Of a stretch of DNA of 64,000 nt, positions 1-10,544 are shown one piece after another. A program made the translations under genes and the position numbers. The DNA lies in assembly GCF_045679555.1 (NCBI RefSeq), contig NC_092094.1, positions 33,128,430 to 33,192,429 of the forward strand. Reading direction: 5' to 3'. Origin of the DNA: Salvelinus alpinus (lineage: Eukaryota > Chordata > Actinopteri > Salmoniformes > Salmonidae). Position 1 is the stretch's first letter, and each line of letters begins with the position of its first letter. The notes beneath the pieces were generated by a model. It was given only the letters and a program-made list of their open reading frames with translations, did no database searches and had not been told where the DNA came from.

Positions 1-296
1 CAGTGTGTGAAAACCTTGTGAAGACTTACAGAAAACGTTTGACCTCTGTCATTGCCAACAAAGGGTATGTAACAAAGTATTGAGATAAACTTGTTATTGA
101 CCAAATACTTATTTTCCACCATAATTTGCAAATAAATTCATTAAAAATCCTACAATGTGATTTTCAGGATTTTCTTTTCTCATTTTGTCTGTCATAGTTG
201 AAGTGTACCTATGATGAAAATTACAGGCCTCACTCATCTTTTTAAGTGGGAGAACTTGCACAATTGGTGGCTGACTAAATACTTTTTGCCCTACTG
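1..296 (+). mobile_element. Tc1/mariner element, 3' end (truncated by window edge)
   Basis: Bases 3-83 encode the last 26 residues of a Tc1 transposase, ending in KGYVTKY and a stop at 81-83. A right terminal inverted repeat follows, ending in the outer motif gactaaatac and ctactg at 296, next to a TA. The sequence is nearly the same as the right half of the complete element at 58763-60361, so it belongs to the same subfamily in the opposite orientation. The rest of the element lies to the left of the window. The outer tip reads ccctactg where the intact copy has ccccactg, so this end is slightly decayed. Confidence 0.9.
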
Positions 297-1149
297 TATG
301 TGACCCTTTTAATTATCTCTTCACCCTAATCTCGCAGATACCCTGAGAAGTGTTAATATAAAAATTGCTGTGAGTCTATGGGTCTTCTGTTGATACAACT
401 GAACTCTGGCCACTTGACTCTTCTTTCTTCTATAGTATTATTGTTCCTCTATACTCCATTAGGGGTATTTTGTATTTGATATACTACAGCCACACAACAG
501 TCAAATGAATAAAGGCATGTAATGAAAGCTGATTCCAGGTTGAATGAAAAGAAAGATCGTTAAGGGTAATGGAAGATTGTAAGAGAGCAGAGAACTGAAA
601 GTGAATGTTTAAATCTTGGTTTTTTTGTGTTTTTGTTTACTATCACTGTTTTGTTTGTGTTAGTTGGTCATGTTATGTTTTATGTTACCTTATATCTACA
701 TCTATACAATTTGTTTATGATGTTGACTTGAAACAAGGAAAATTAAATAATAAAATATGTATCTAAAAGACAACTTTGGTGAGGGCTGAACAAGAAACTG
801 ACATATATTTGTTGTATAATATTGGTTGACAATTACATTTTATGCTAGAAAGATAAACAAAATGTAAGTGTCAAGAATGTCAACATTAGGGGATCTAATT
901 CAAACTGATCAAGTCCAACTATGGCTTGAGCCTGAGATTGTTGCATTTAATATGATCTATGCTACCATCTACTGGTCAACTCCTATACTACAACCTCATT
1001 CTCAATGACAATCCAGCTAGCATAGTTCACTGCTAAAATTCTAAATTGTATTGTATAAGATTATCCTTTATGAATACACCCCATCATTAATTTTGTTTCA
1101 CAGTGAGGTTAAAGGTAAGTGACTACAGTCTGTCTCTTTCCCTTCCCAG

Positions 1150-1483
1150 GCCATCCATGTTGAGCTGTCAAAGCTAGTGAAAAGGCAATCAGGAGGCAAA
1201 AACACCCAGAAGTGGCAAGCCAAACCTGCCCAGCTCCTTGGAGACAATATTGCCCCATTTCTGACTCCTTCTAACAAGAAGCCACCTGTAAGCCACTGAG
1301 AACTTTCCCTGAGTGAAATGTTTCAGTTGAATTCAGTTCACAAGTAGGAAAAAAACATTTGACTGTTTTTTGACATTGCGTCACTTGGTGTTTCAGGGAA
1401 TTTCATGGAAGTTCCTGCTTGGTGCTCTGGTGGTGGCCTTGGGCAGTTTAGTGACGTCAGTGGTTCTGACTGCAAGAAACTGA
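1150..1483 (+). CDS. fkbp8-like: FKBP8-like tail-anchored immunophilin, last two coding exons (5' partial)
   Basis: Two exons join in phase 0: 1150-1287 (46 codons, after cccttcccag, before gtaagcc) and 1397-1483 (28 codons plus TGA, after gtgtttcag). The first encodes a basic, hydrophilic end of a TPR-type region (IHVELSKLVKRQ). The second encodes a single C-terminal membrane anchor, FLLGALVVALGSLVTSVVLT, followed by ARN. FKBP8 (FKBP38) proteins end in a very similar anchor, WKWLFGA..VALGG...SVV..ARN, recalled from the family and not aligned here. FKBP8 is a tail-anchored, non-canonical FK506-binding protein of the mitochondrial outer membrane and ER that binds BCL2 and calmodulin and serves as a mitophagy receptor. 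The FKBP and most TPR exons would lie upstream of the window. Exon structure is certain; the family call rests mainly on the anchor. Confidence 0.72.
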
Positions 1484-1545
1484 CGTCCTCTGCAAAGGAA
1501 CTGTCCAGCTCATGAATAGTAAACTGACTTGTGTCTGCTGTGAAT

Positions 1546-1555
1546 AATAAATAAA
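1546..1555 (+). terminator. Polyadenylation signals of the FKBP8-like gene
   Basis: Two overlapping AATAAA hexamers lie 63-72 bases after the TGA of the FKBP8-like gene, in an A/T-rich stretch. This fits a short 3' UTR ending near 1570-1580. Confidence 0.6.
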
Positions 1556-1579
1556 CTGCACTGAACTATGGAAAAACCT

Positions 1580-2210
1580 GTATCAACGTTCACTGACATA
1601 CTGTAGCAGCACCGACATTTGCACCACAGATTGTGTTTATTTAAGTGTAACAGAGTAAACTAATGGCACTTCTTCCGAAGAATGTATGCAATGTCTTTTT
1701 TTAATTAATTTTTTTATAAAACAGCTTTGTGATGGAATCCATTTTAGTACAAAACTCAGACTGGAAATAGTCACATGGTCAATGTCTTGTATGAATGAGG
1801 GGCTTCTGTAATAACAGGATATATGTGTCCCAATAAACTGTATCTATGTCTATGGAAAATCGAATAAATAAAAGTGTACCGTCTGTTGATACAGAAACAA
1901 CATGCTGCATACTTTAATAGCTATATTCCAGTCATTACTTATGAAGGACAAATAATGAAGAGAAATTATAGATAAAACGTATCGGTTCTCATCGGCCATT
2001 GGACATTACACAACCATTACACAAGTTGGAAATCACAAAACAATGAGTGGTTTGGAAGGAATCAGTGACAGTGGCTAACTCTGCAAGCATTGCAAAGCAT
2101 TCACTATCCTGCTGTTCAGTGGAGTGGATGTGTGGTCCCAAATCTGGGATTAAGGGGTTAATGATGAACATTCAAAATTGGCCATGCTGTCAATGATGCA
2201 TGATATGTGC
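1580..2210. other. Intergenic, no gene seen
   Basis: A/T-rich sequence after the FKBP8-like 3' end. Reading frames are short and show no splice-flanked exon or familiar motif. No repeat family was recognised. Confidence 0.5.
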
Positions 2211-2214
2211 AGCG

Positions 2215-2425
2215 CTCAAAACAACTGTTAACTCGGAACTGCGGAAACTTGACTTCAGTGAGTTCAAGTCAACTGGGTAATCGGGAATAAATGAGCTCCG
2301 ACTGGGAAAATACATTTTGAACAGTCAATCTCGGAATTGTAAATCCACCCTCTTTCTAGAACTACGACCTGAAGATTAATGATGTCATCATGATTCAACC
2401 TTGTTTTTTTCCGAGTTCCCATGAA
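2215..2425. repeat. Dispersed salmonid repeat with ctcggaa / ttccgag motifs
   Basis: The segment runs from aactgttaactcggaact to ttccgagttcccatg, with internal text of the type aaatgagctccgactggg and ctagaactacgacctgaag. I recognise this as a common salmonid dispersed repeat with self-complementary ends (ctcggaact against agttcc...gag). The class is not certain; a MITE-like DNA element is likely. Confidence 0.45.
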
Positions 2426-2429
2426 TCCA

Positions 2430-3990
2430 AAGAATTACAGATTTTGATGACAAAATTGGCCCACGAAGGACTGCCGCGCCACCTTCCTGTTCAAGTGAGC
2501 ACAGCACAAGGTGAGTCCAAATGTATTGTATGCTGCTGCATAAATTATGTAATATGCCAGGGAGATATGTATACTGTAGCTAAGAAAGTAATACTAAGTA
2601 TGTTGTGTAGTAAGATGTTAGTATCCCATGTGCCTCACCTAAATAATTTGGTACATTTATCTCTCTTAATTTCATCTACTGTTCTGACTTGGTGGTGCAA
2701 ATGTAGCCTATAACCTGTTTTAGAGAAATGTAATCATTGAATATTGTAAGAGCTTTTATTGTCTGCTTAAATGCCCCCTTTATGTAACCAACGGTTCTGA
2801 CTTGGTGTACAGGTAAAACACTAAGAACGGCCCATGTTCTGAATTCTGTCGCTGTAAGTTTCAAAAGTGCTAAACAAATAGTTATATTGACTACGTCCAT
2901 CCTAACTCGCATATTAATGTCATGATCGAAATTACGGATCGCCTCTTATCCGCTTGTCCTCCCCTTATGGCATAGTTTGTACATCTCAATTGTCATTAGA
3001 AACCACATTTGTTTAAGCAAGTCAGCCATATCAGCTATGTTTTTTTTAAAGGCAGTAAATGAGGCTCAATTAACTCTTTCGCTGCCATAGAAGGCTCAAC
3101 TGATAGCCAGGTGTAGTGGTGGTAAGATGTTGGGACTGCTGTTGGGACAGGACTATGTAGGCCCTAACAGTTTGTGGGCACCGTTTGTCACTGTTATAGT
3201 GCAATTAATGTATTGTTTAGTGTTGTGTAGTGGCTTTGCTGGCATGCATCCCACTTTAGTTTTTTTGCCCCGCCAAGATTTACATGGTAAAATCACCACT
3301 GATCTCGACCTGTGTGCACCTACATTATAAACTGTCATTCATGGGCTAGGTTGTAGCAACCTCATGATGGGTATAGGGAAAATTTGAGTATCATGTAGTA
3401 GCCTAAACCTATCACTGTTACATTGAACTGGGTGAATGAAATATGAATGACAGTCATCCAATATGCTGTAATATAAATAAGGCCCTGCTCATGACAAAAA
3501 AATGGTCCTCACTCATCTTAAACGGCACTGACCGCCACTGCTGTAGCTATAAATTCTACACTGAATCTACACTGAAAGCCAAGCGCACCTCGCAAAGTGG
3601 CCAATCAGAAACTAGGGTTTAGCAGCGCTGTGAACTGACCAATCAGCGACGCGGAGTAGCAGACTGTTCTGAGAGTAGTTTTCGTTTTCAATAACGCAAT
3701 TCAGCTTCTAAAACTGGCTTTTGAGCTACTCTTGCAGCGAGACAGTGTATGGTGGTTGGAAGAGCGGGCTTGTTTGAAATGGAAAAGCGTTGCGGTAGCT
3801 TTTGATAAAGAAGAACATCAAGACAAAGCAGCTGCTTTAAAAGTGGGATGCGCTGTTGAGCTCTACACCCCGAGGGGTTTGTGCTGATTGTACGGAATTT
3901 GTGACAGATGGTTAAATGGCGTCCCTTGAGAAGGCAAGAACAAGATGTGTCATGAGAAGTGCAGTATTATCACAAGGAGACGTATACGTA
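2430..3990. other. Intergenic; two CCAAT boxes near 3601 and 3639, otherwise nothing recognised
   Basis: No coding exon is visible. A promoter-like patch at 3595-3660 has two CCAAT motifs in the same orientation (ggccaatcaga and gaccaatcagc), 38 bases apart, followed by GC-richer sequence. It lies just upstream of the LINE-derived block that starts near 4000, so it may be retroelement promoter sequence rather than a host promoter. Confidence 0.35.
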
Positions 3991-4002
3991 CTCCGGGAGT
4001 GT

Positions 4003-4845
4003 GGTGCCAGGAATATAACCTCTCACTCAACATCAACAAAACAAAGTAGATGATCGTGGACTTCAGGAAACAGCAGAGGGAGCACCCCCCTATCCACATT
4101 GACGGGACCGCAGTAGAGAAGGTGGAAAGCTTCAAGTTCCTCAGCATACACATCACTGACAAACTGAAATGCTCCACCCACACAGGAGGCTGAAGAAATT
4201 TGTCTTGGCACCTGAAACCCTCAAACTTTTACAGATGCAAAATTAAGAGCATCCTGTCGGGCTGTATCGCCCAGAACTGCAGGGCTCTCCAGACGCATCA
4301 CCAGAAGCAAACTACCTGCCTTCCAGGACACCTACAGCACCCGATGTCACAGGAAGGCTAAAAAGATCATCAAGGACAACAACCACCCGAGCCACTGCCT
4401 GTTCACCCCGCTATCATCCAGAAGGCGAGGTCAGTACAGGTGCATCAAAGCTGGGACCGAGAGACTGAAAAACAGCTTCTATCTCAAGACCATCTGACTG
4501 TTATAGCCATCACAAGCACATTACAGGCTGCTGCCTATGTACATATACTTCAAATAACTGCCCACTTTTAATAAATGGAACACTAGTCACTTTAATAATG
4601 TTTAAATATTTCGCATTACTCATCTCATATGTAAATACTGTATTCTATTGTATCTCAGTCTATGCCGCTCTGACATTGCTCGTCCATATATTCCATTCCT
4701 TTACTTAGATTTGTGTATTGTTGTGAAATTGTTAGATATTACTTGTTAGATATTACTGCACTGTTGGAGCTAGAAACAAACATTTCGCTACACCCACAAT
4801 AACATCTGCTGAACATGTGTATGTGACAAATAAAATTTGATTTGG
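4003..4845 (+). mobile_element. LINE 3' end, RSg-1-like (decayed)
   Basis: The segment carries the end of a LINE reverse-transcriptase ORF broken by stops and frameshifts. Recognisable stretches include the part reading KKIIKDNNHPSHCLF and the block around 4400-4490 (ggcgaggtcagtacagg). A long A/T-rich 3' UTR follows and ends in the tail ttcgctaca...gtgacaaataaaatttgattt. This tail is typical of the salmonid RSg-1 LINE. It is 5'-truncated, as most LINE copies are. Confidence 0.7.
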
Positions 4846-4849
4846 AATA

Positions 4850-6290
4850 CGGAGGAGAAATGGAAGGAAAGAGGCAGAGGAGGTTTAAGAGAGATTGAAG
4901 AAGAGGGTGAGCTTAAGTCGTTTAAAAATGGCTGGAAAAGGGAGATCGTTTGAGAAAGAAGAATGGTAGAAAGTATAAGCAGAGTGAGCTGAAGACAGAA
5001 GGAGAAATGGAAGTGAATGAGGGAGAAGTATTACAGGTGGTAGGTGTGTTGAAGTTCTCAGAGCCGAAACTTGCACCGAGGGTCAGGATAAAGATGAGTC
5101 CGTGACATTAGTTTTTGGGAAAAGTGGACCCTTGCCTTTTGGCTGATCCATTTGTGGTTTCAGGGTGGGTTAAAACAGAGTTGGGTGCTGTGGAATTGGT
5201 GAGGGTAACCAGAAGTGATCTTGTGGTTATTGTTTGTGCTTCTGCTGGTCAGAGTGAGAAGGCACACCGCGTTAAACTAATGGGGGCAAGAAATGTGAAT
5301 CGTTTTGCTCAAGAAAAGGGTGCCATTGAAAGGAGTGATTACTGGCGTAGCAGTAAATGTAAAAGTTGACCAACTGAATAGTTGTGATGCTCGATGTTTG
5401 GTGCAACGCAGACAGGGTGGCATGAGTGGTGAAACAGAAGTCATTGTCTGTTCTTTTGAGTTTTGATGTTGATTCTTTGCCCGACAAAGTGATGTTAGGA
5501 TATATAAGTTATCATGTACGAGCTTTTGTGCCGAATACATTACCTTGTGACAGGTGTCAAGCTTATTGGCATGTGGCAGCAGTGTGTAGGAGGGAGGTTC
5601 CTAGGTGTGAGAAGTTTTGCAGAAGAGCATGAGACAAAGGAATGTTTAGCATTGGGGAAAGTAGTGGTATATGTTAATTGTAAGGGTGCCCATGGGGCTG
5701 GGGATCAGAAATGTCCCGTGTGAGAGGCAGGTTGAGGTTTCCATGGTTTGTGCAGAAGTTGTCATATGCTGAGGTATTGAAGAAAGTAGAGGAAGATGGG
5801 TCAAGGGGGAGGGATCCTGAGAGGAGTGGTGTGTAGTAGATCTGTACCAGTACAGAGGGATCGGTCAACAAGTGATATATGGTTCAGTAAGATTAGATTT
5901 TTAGCATTCATAGCAATGGTTATCAACTGTACTGCAGGGATGGAATGTAAAGTCGCAGAAAATGTAGTTTGTGGTGGCAGCTGCAGATTTATTTGGGTGT
6001 GCGAGACTTGACATCAGAAGAGTTACATGGTGTGTTAAGTGGTGGTGTCCCATCCTTTCAAGTTGTTGACCTAGGTAGTACTAGAGGTAGTACTAAATAT
6101 ATTTAAATAGTGGAGCAGGGTGGTGTTATTTTTTTGTGAGTATATTGTTAGATGGTAGGGTATTTGTTCATATATATTTTTTAAGCAAAGTATAAGGGAG
6201 TTGTACTCCAGTTTAGTAGGTGGCAGTAATGAAACATTTATTGGATGCCAACCGCCGATAAACCTCTTCGAAGAAGTAGCTACTCTCGCG
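4850..6290 (+). pseudogene. LINE ORF1 (nucleic-acid-binding protein) remnant with zinc knuckle
   Basis: Broken + strand reading frames at 5115-5369, 5426-5632 and 5514-5723 look like the gag-like ORF1 of a non-LTR retrotransposon. The clearest mark is a CCHC zinc knuckle at 5546-5587, CDRCQAYWHVAAVC, with spacing C-x2-C-x4-H-x4-C, followed by more Cys residues in shifted frames. Stops and frameshifts separate the pieces, and no EN/RT ORF follows. The block ends near 6218-6285 in sequence reading ggtggcagtaatg and gatgccaaccgccgataaa, which I recognise as the tail of a fish retroelement. It reaches to about 130 bases upstream of the serf2 start codon. Exact clade is not assigned. Confidence 0.6.
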
Positions 6291-6412
6291 ATGTCTCGTA
6301 TCAACCCGTTCAATTGCCGTGACGCACATCAAATATTGTCGGTGCACAGCTGCCAGGCTTGGTTGATTGGCACCCTTCTCCACACCGTCAGCTAGAAACC
6401 ATAAACAACAAA

Positions 6413-9400
6413 ATGACAAGTGAGTATATCCGATGAATATTATATTTTTTAACGATTATGTGTTACTTGGCTTACGTTGTGTTTGTTTGCAGTTTGGCTA
6501 GCTAGCTACGCATCTCACTTTTTCTTGGCCTGTCAAGCAATGCCATCAGACAACGTGGCTAACTAGCTATGTTTGAAATGTTTAAGTCATGGTTTACACC
6601 ATACGATTTTTTAAAACCATTAATAGTATGAAATGTAGCTATCCTTTTACCATTTATTACCTGATAAAAGCTCTGATTGTGGTTATAATGTGAAACGTTC
6701 CAACAGGAATCTGTTCCAAAAACTATGTAAATAACAAGGTTGCCAAAGTTCTATAGCGGCAAAGTTGTATAGCGGCAGACTAAGATGCCGGGTAGGGAGT
6801 GGGCTAATTAATTTCACGTTTTTTCCGAAAAAAATGTCTGTCCTCACTCTGGTAGCCTATGGACAAACCATTAAGAATAAGCTACGTGGTGAGTTGTTGC
6901 CTATTCGGCAGCTAGTTGGGTGAATTGATCATGCTACTTTGTATGCGTTGTTGGCAACCTTGTACTTTACGTTTTTGGAACCGATTCTTGTTGGAACGTT
7001 CCACAGATTTTACCCACCCCTGATGTGTAGATAACAAGCTAACGTTAGCATGCTAACTACACATACTGTAGAATATTTATACAAATATTTGGTCGTTAGC
7101 TGCCTAGTAAGTTAAACCCTTCAAGTGCCAAGCACAATAACAAACCTGTATTTATATTAACTATTAGGTCAGCTACCAAACTGTCAACGTACATAGTTGT
7201 AGGAGGGACTAGCTGGCCACTAAGAAATACATGTACATGCTGTCTAGACTAGGCACGCGCCTGTCCGCATGTTGATTTTGTACATCCACACCAGCCGCGA
7301 TCTAGACATGCAGGTTGAAATATCAAAACGAACTCTGAACCAACTATATTAGTTTGGGGACAAATCGAAACATTCAGCTAGCTTGCTGTTGCATTGCGTT
7401 ATTTTACCTGAAAAGCACAAGGTCATTTTCCTGGATCTTTGGGTCACAATCATGTTCTCTACTCCTACATTCAATCCAGATATAATGGTTAACTAAGTTT
7501 CTACTACCTGTATGAATGTTCCATGTATTTTGAACTGTTACCAGATTAATATGTAAATTATTTGGTTAAGAGTTTTGATATTTCAACCAGCATGTCCTGA
7601 TTTGCTTCTGGTGTGGATGGACAAAATAAACATGCGCATGCTGGGTGTAGTGTGCATGTAATGCTTTGAGTTGAGTAAACTCATCAGTATACATGTATAT
7701 ACACCTTAGCCAAATGCATTTAAACTCAGTTTCACAATTCCTGACTAAAAATCCTTGTCTTAAGTCAGTTAGGATCACCACTGTATTTTAAGAATGTGGA
7801 ATGTCAGAATAAGTGATTTATTTCAGCTTTTATTTCTTTCAACACATTCCCAGTGGGTCAGAAGTTTACATACTCAATTAGTATTTGGTAGTATTGCCTT
7901 TAAATTGTTTAACTTGGGTCAAACGTTGCAGGTAGCCTTTCACAAGCTTCGCACAATAAGTTGGGTGAATTGTCCCATTCCTCCTGACAGAGCTGGTGTA
8001 ACTGAGTCAGATTTGTAGGCCTCCTTGCTCCACACACTTTTTCAGTTCTGCCCACATTTTCTATAGGATTGAGGTCAGGGCTTTGTGATGGCCACTGCAA
8101 TACCTTGACTGTTGCCATTTTGCCACAACTTTGGAAGTATGCTTGGGGTCATTGTCCATTTGGAAGACCCATTTGCAACCAAGCTTTAACTTCCTGACTT
8201 GAGATGTTGCTTCAATATATTCACAATTTTCTTCATGATGCCATCTATATTGTCTAGTGCACCAGTCTCTCCTGCAGCAAAGTACCCTCACATGCTTCAC
8301 GGTTGGGATGGTGTTCTTCAGCTTGCAAGCATCCCTTCTCCCTCCAAATACAACGATGGTCATTAGGGCCAAACAGTTCTATTTGTTTCATCCGACCAGA
8401 GGACATTTCTCCCCCCATGTGTAGTTGCAGTCTCGCTTTTTTATGGTGGTTTTGGAGCCGTGGCTTCATCCTTGCTGAGCGGCCTTTCAGGTTGTCGATT
8501 AGGACTCGTTTTACTGTGGATAGACACTTTTGTACCCGTTTCCTCCAGCATCTTCACGAGGTCTTTTGCTGTTCTGGGATTGATTTCCACTTTTCGCACC
8601 AAAGTACGTTCATCTCTTGGAGACAGAACACGTCTCCTTCCTGAGCTGTCCCATGGTGTTTGTACAGATGAACCTGGTACCTTCAAGCGTTTGGAAATTG
8701 CTCCCAAGGATGAACCAGACTTGTGGAGGTCTACGATTTTCTTGGCTGATTTCTTTTGATTTTCCCATGATGTCAAGCAAAGAGGCACTGAGTTAAGGTA
8801 GCCCTTGAAATACCTCCAATTGACGGCTATCAGAAGCTTCTAAAGCCATGACATCGTTTTCTGGAATTTTCCAAGCTGTTTAAAGGCACAGTCAACTTAG
8901 TGTATGTAGACTTCTGACCCACTGGAATTGTGATGTTGGAAAAAGTATATGTCCTGACTTTCCAAAACTAGTTAACTCGTTTTACAACCACTCCACAAAT
9001 TTCTTGTTAAGGACTCCGACCTAAGTGTATGTAAACTTCTGGCTTCAATTGTAGCTAGCTGTGTAATCACTACTCAAATTGACAGTACACTCAAATTGAT
9101 TTTCTCAGGGGGAAATCAGCGTGACCTTGCTCGTGCTAAAAATGCCAAAAAGCAAGGGAATGACAAGGGAAAGAAGGCAGATGATGGCATGTCTGCAGCT
9201 GCAAGGAAGCTTCGGTAAGTCGTGCGCAATGAACAGTCAATTCTAACTAGTTTGGGCTATTAGGACGTTTTCCTGGTATAGTAAGGAGTTGTCCACAATT
9301 AAGACAAGCCTGAGACCAGACCTTGAATTGTCGGGCAGAAGCTAACGTTTGCATCAGGAAAGTTCAACCTTTACAAGCAAGAATGCTGAATAAAATCACT

Positions 9401-9787
9401 ACCGGTTGTCTGTGCGGATGGTCCTACAGGTAGGAATGTATAATTATCAACTTTTCAAAGCGCTGGTAGTGCATTGATGTATCACCTGAAGCATGTGCAC
9501 TAGACACATGCATACATGGTTCTGCTCAGGCGATATTCAACACACTACTAGTGCTTTGAAAAGTTAATGTAATCATATTTTCCGGTGGATATCTCATTCA
9601 TAACTGCATGGACAACCAGTGAAGTACTTTAAAATTGTCTTGTAGAGCTTGGACATTTTCCAAACATGCATGACACCTTCTGTTCAGTCTGACCACTCAT
9701 TTTGTCTTCCTTAGGGATGCAGAGATAATGCAACAGAAGCAGAAAAAAGCCAGTGACCCTAAGCTGAGTGACGAGAAAGCCAAATAG
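6413..9787 (+). CDS. serf2: Small EDRK-rich factor 2 (serf2), three exons, complete
   Basis: Coding exons are 6413-6419 (ATGACAA), 9109-9214 and 9715-9787, joined across gtgagt...ttctcag and gtaagt...cttag. They give 61 residues starting MTRGNQRDLARAKNAKKQ, with DDGMSAAARK in the middle, ending KQKKASDPKLSDEKAK. This is the 4F5/SERF family layout: a conserved basic N-terminus and a short low-complexity Lys-rich tail. SERF2 proteins are small, disordered, RNA- and amyloid-binding modifiers of protein aggregation; human SERF2 is about the same length. The first exon holds only two codons plus one base. Intron 1 carries a MITE (7263-7640) and a decayed Sleeping-Beauty-like element (7755-9051), the latter ending 58 bases before exon 2. 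No damage is seen in the coding sequence. Confidence 0.95.
7263..7640. mobile_element. MITE with long inverted arms (intron 1 of serf2)
   Basis: The left arm at 7263-7332 reads through gttgattttgtacatccacacc and ends gttgaaatatcaaaac. The right arm at 7570-7640 is its reverse complement with some divergence (gatatttcaaccagcatg, tggtgtggatggacaaaa). The outer context cgcgcctgtcc matches the tip of the larger relative at 33822-34452. There is no transposase ORF. It is a non-autonomous DNA element, partly decayed. Confidence 0.65.
7755..9051 (-). mobile_element. Sleeping-Beauty-type Tc1 element, left outer repeat lost
   Basis: The right end has both direct repeats expected of an IR/DR Tc1 element: inner at about 8898-8930 (tgtatgtagacttctgac) and outer at 9022-9051 (gtgtatgtaaacttctgg). 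The left end keeps only the inner repeat (7850-7878, gtgggtcagaagtttaca) and spacer sequence from about 7755; the outer repeat is gone. This layout matches the salmonid SB/Tc1 group. Missing one outer end, the copy could not be mobilised normally even with transposase supplied. Confidence 0.85.
7909..8788 (-). pseudogene. Tc1 transposase pseudogene (Sleeping-Beauty-like)
   Basis: Minus-strand fragments in several frames cover a Tc1 transposase from its N-terminal paired-like HTH (8441-8788, IVDLHKSGSSLGAISKRL) through the middle (8061-8469, FQMDNDPKHTSK) to the C-terminus (7909-8118, [16 protein letters not shown]). Frameshifts separate the parts. The second DDE Asp (DNDPKH) and the Glu (PIEN) are readable. 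The protein would be about 340 aa in an intact copy. Confidence 0.88.
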
Positions 9788-10103
9788 CAGCAGGATTCTA
9801 ATATCAAGATGTTACCTATTGATTAGTTGTTTTTTTGTCCCATGCTCTGGGGTACAAAACCAGTTTGTAATTTGTGGTGGAGGTTGTACTGTAGTTTGAG
9901 AAATGAATGGTTTTGAATGACTAATGCTTAAGCCTACTTGAAGGTCTAATGTTTAATCAGTATTTACAATGTAAACAGGAATTTCAAACTCAGAATTATA
10001 AAACAATCCTGTATTTTTGTATTCCCTCCTAGATTTTAAATGCAACTATTGGTTTTGTTTTCTTACTTTTTATATTAAGGATGGGCATATACAGTGCTGA
10101 TGA

Positions 10104-10178
10104 AATAAAGAGATTCAATCTGTGGTACTTATCTAACAAATTATAATTTACACCTGTACAGAAACTTTAATCAATAAA
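10104..10178 (+). terminator. Polyadenylation signals of serf2
   Basis: AATAAA occurs at 10104-10109 and again at 10173-10178, about 320 and 390 bases after the serf2 stop. Either could end the transcript. The convergent rasef stop codon lies only about 370 bases further on. Confidence 0.5.
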
Positions 10179-10544
10179 ATACAATTAGCAAACGTAAAAT
10201 GTGATCATGTTTAACCACAGCAGTCTCTTGCCTGAGCTAAAACTGAACTGTTTTTCAATATGAATGCAGTCAATTCCTGAGAGATGTACAACAGTCCCAT
10301 TCTAAATACATTCATTAAACATCTCTGGAGATCTACATGCTCCAGACCAGTTATGTGCAATGTTCAGGAGAGTCCAGAACTAATACATTTATCAGGAGTT
10401 GACTATTTAAAATATGAATTGGACATGCATTAATACATTTAGCTAACTTTAGTCACCTCTGTTATACATATTTAGCTGTGGTGCTAAAATAGAGCCCATA
10501 GTCTCCAGTCAGATGCATTTCCCTCTGGTGATGAGTCTCCATGG

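Noticed and set aside
1104-1114. An 11-base micro-exon between cag and gtaagt upstream of the FKBP8-like exon
   Set aside because: The following intron would be only 35 bases, too short for vertebrate splicing, and 11 bases would disturb the frame without support.
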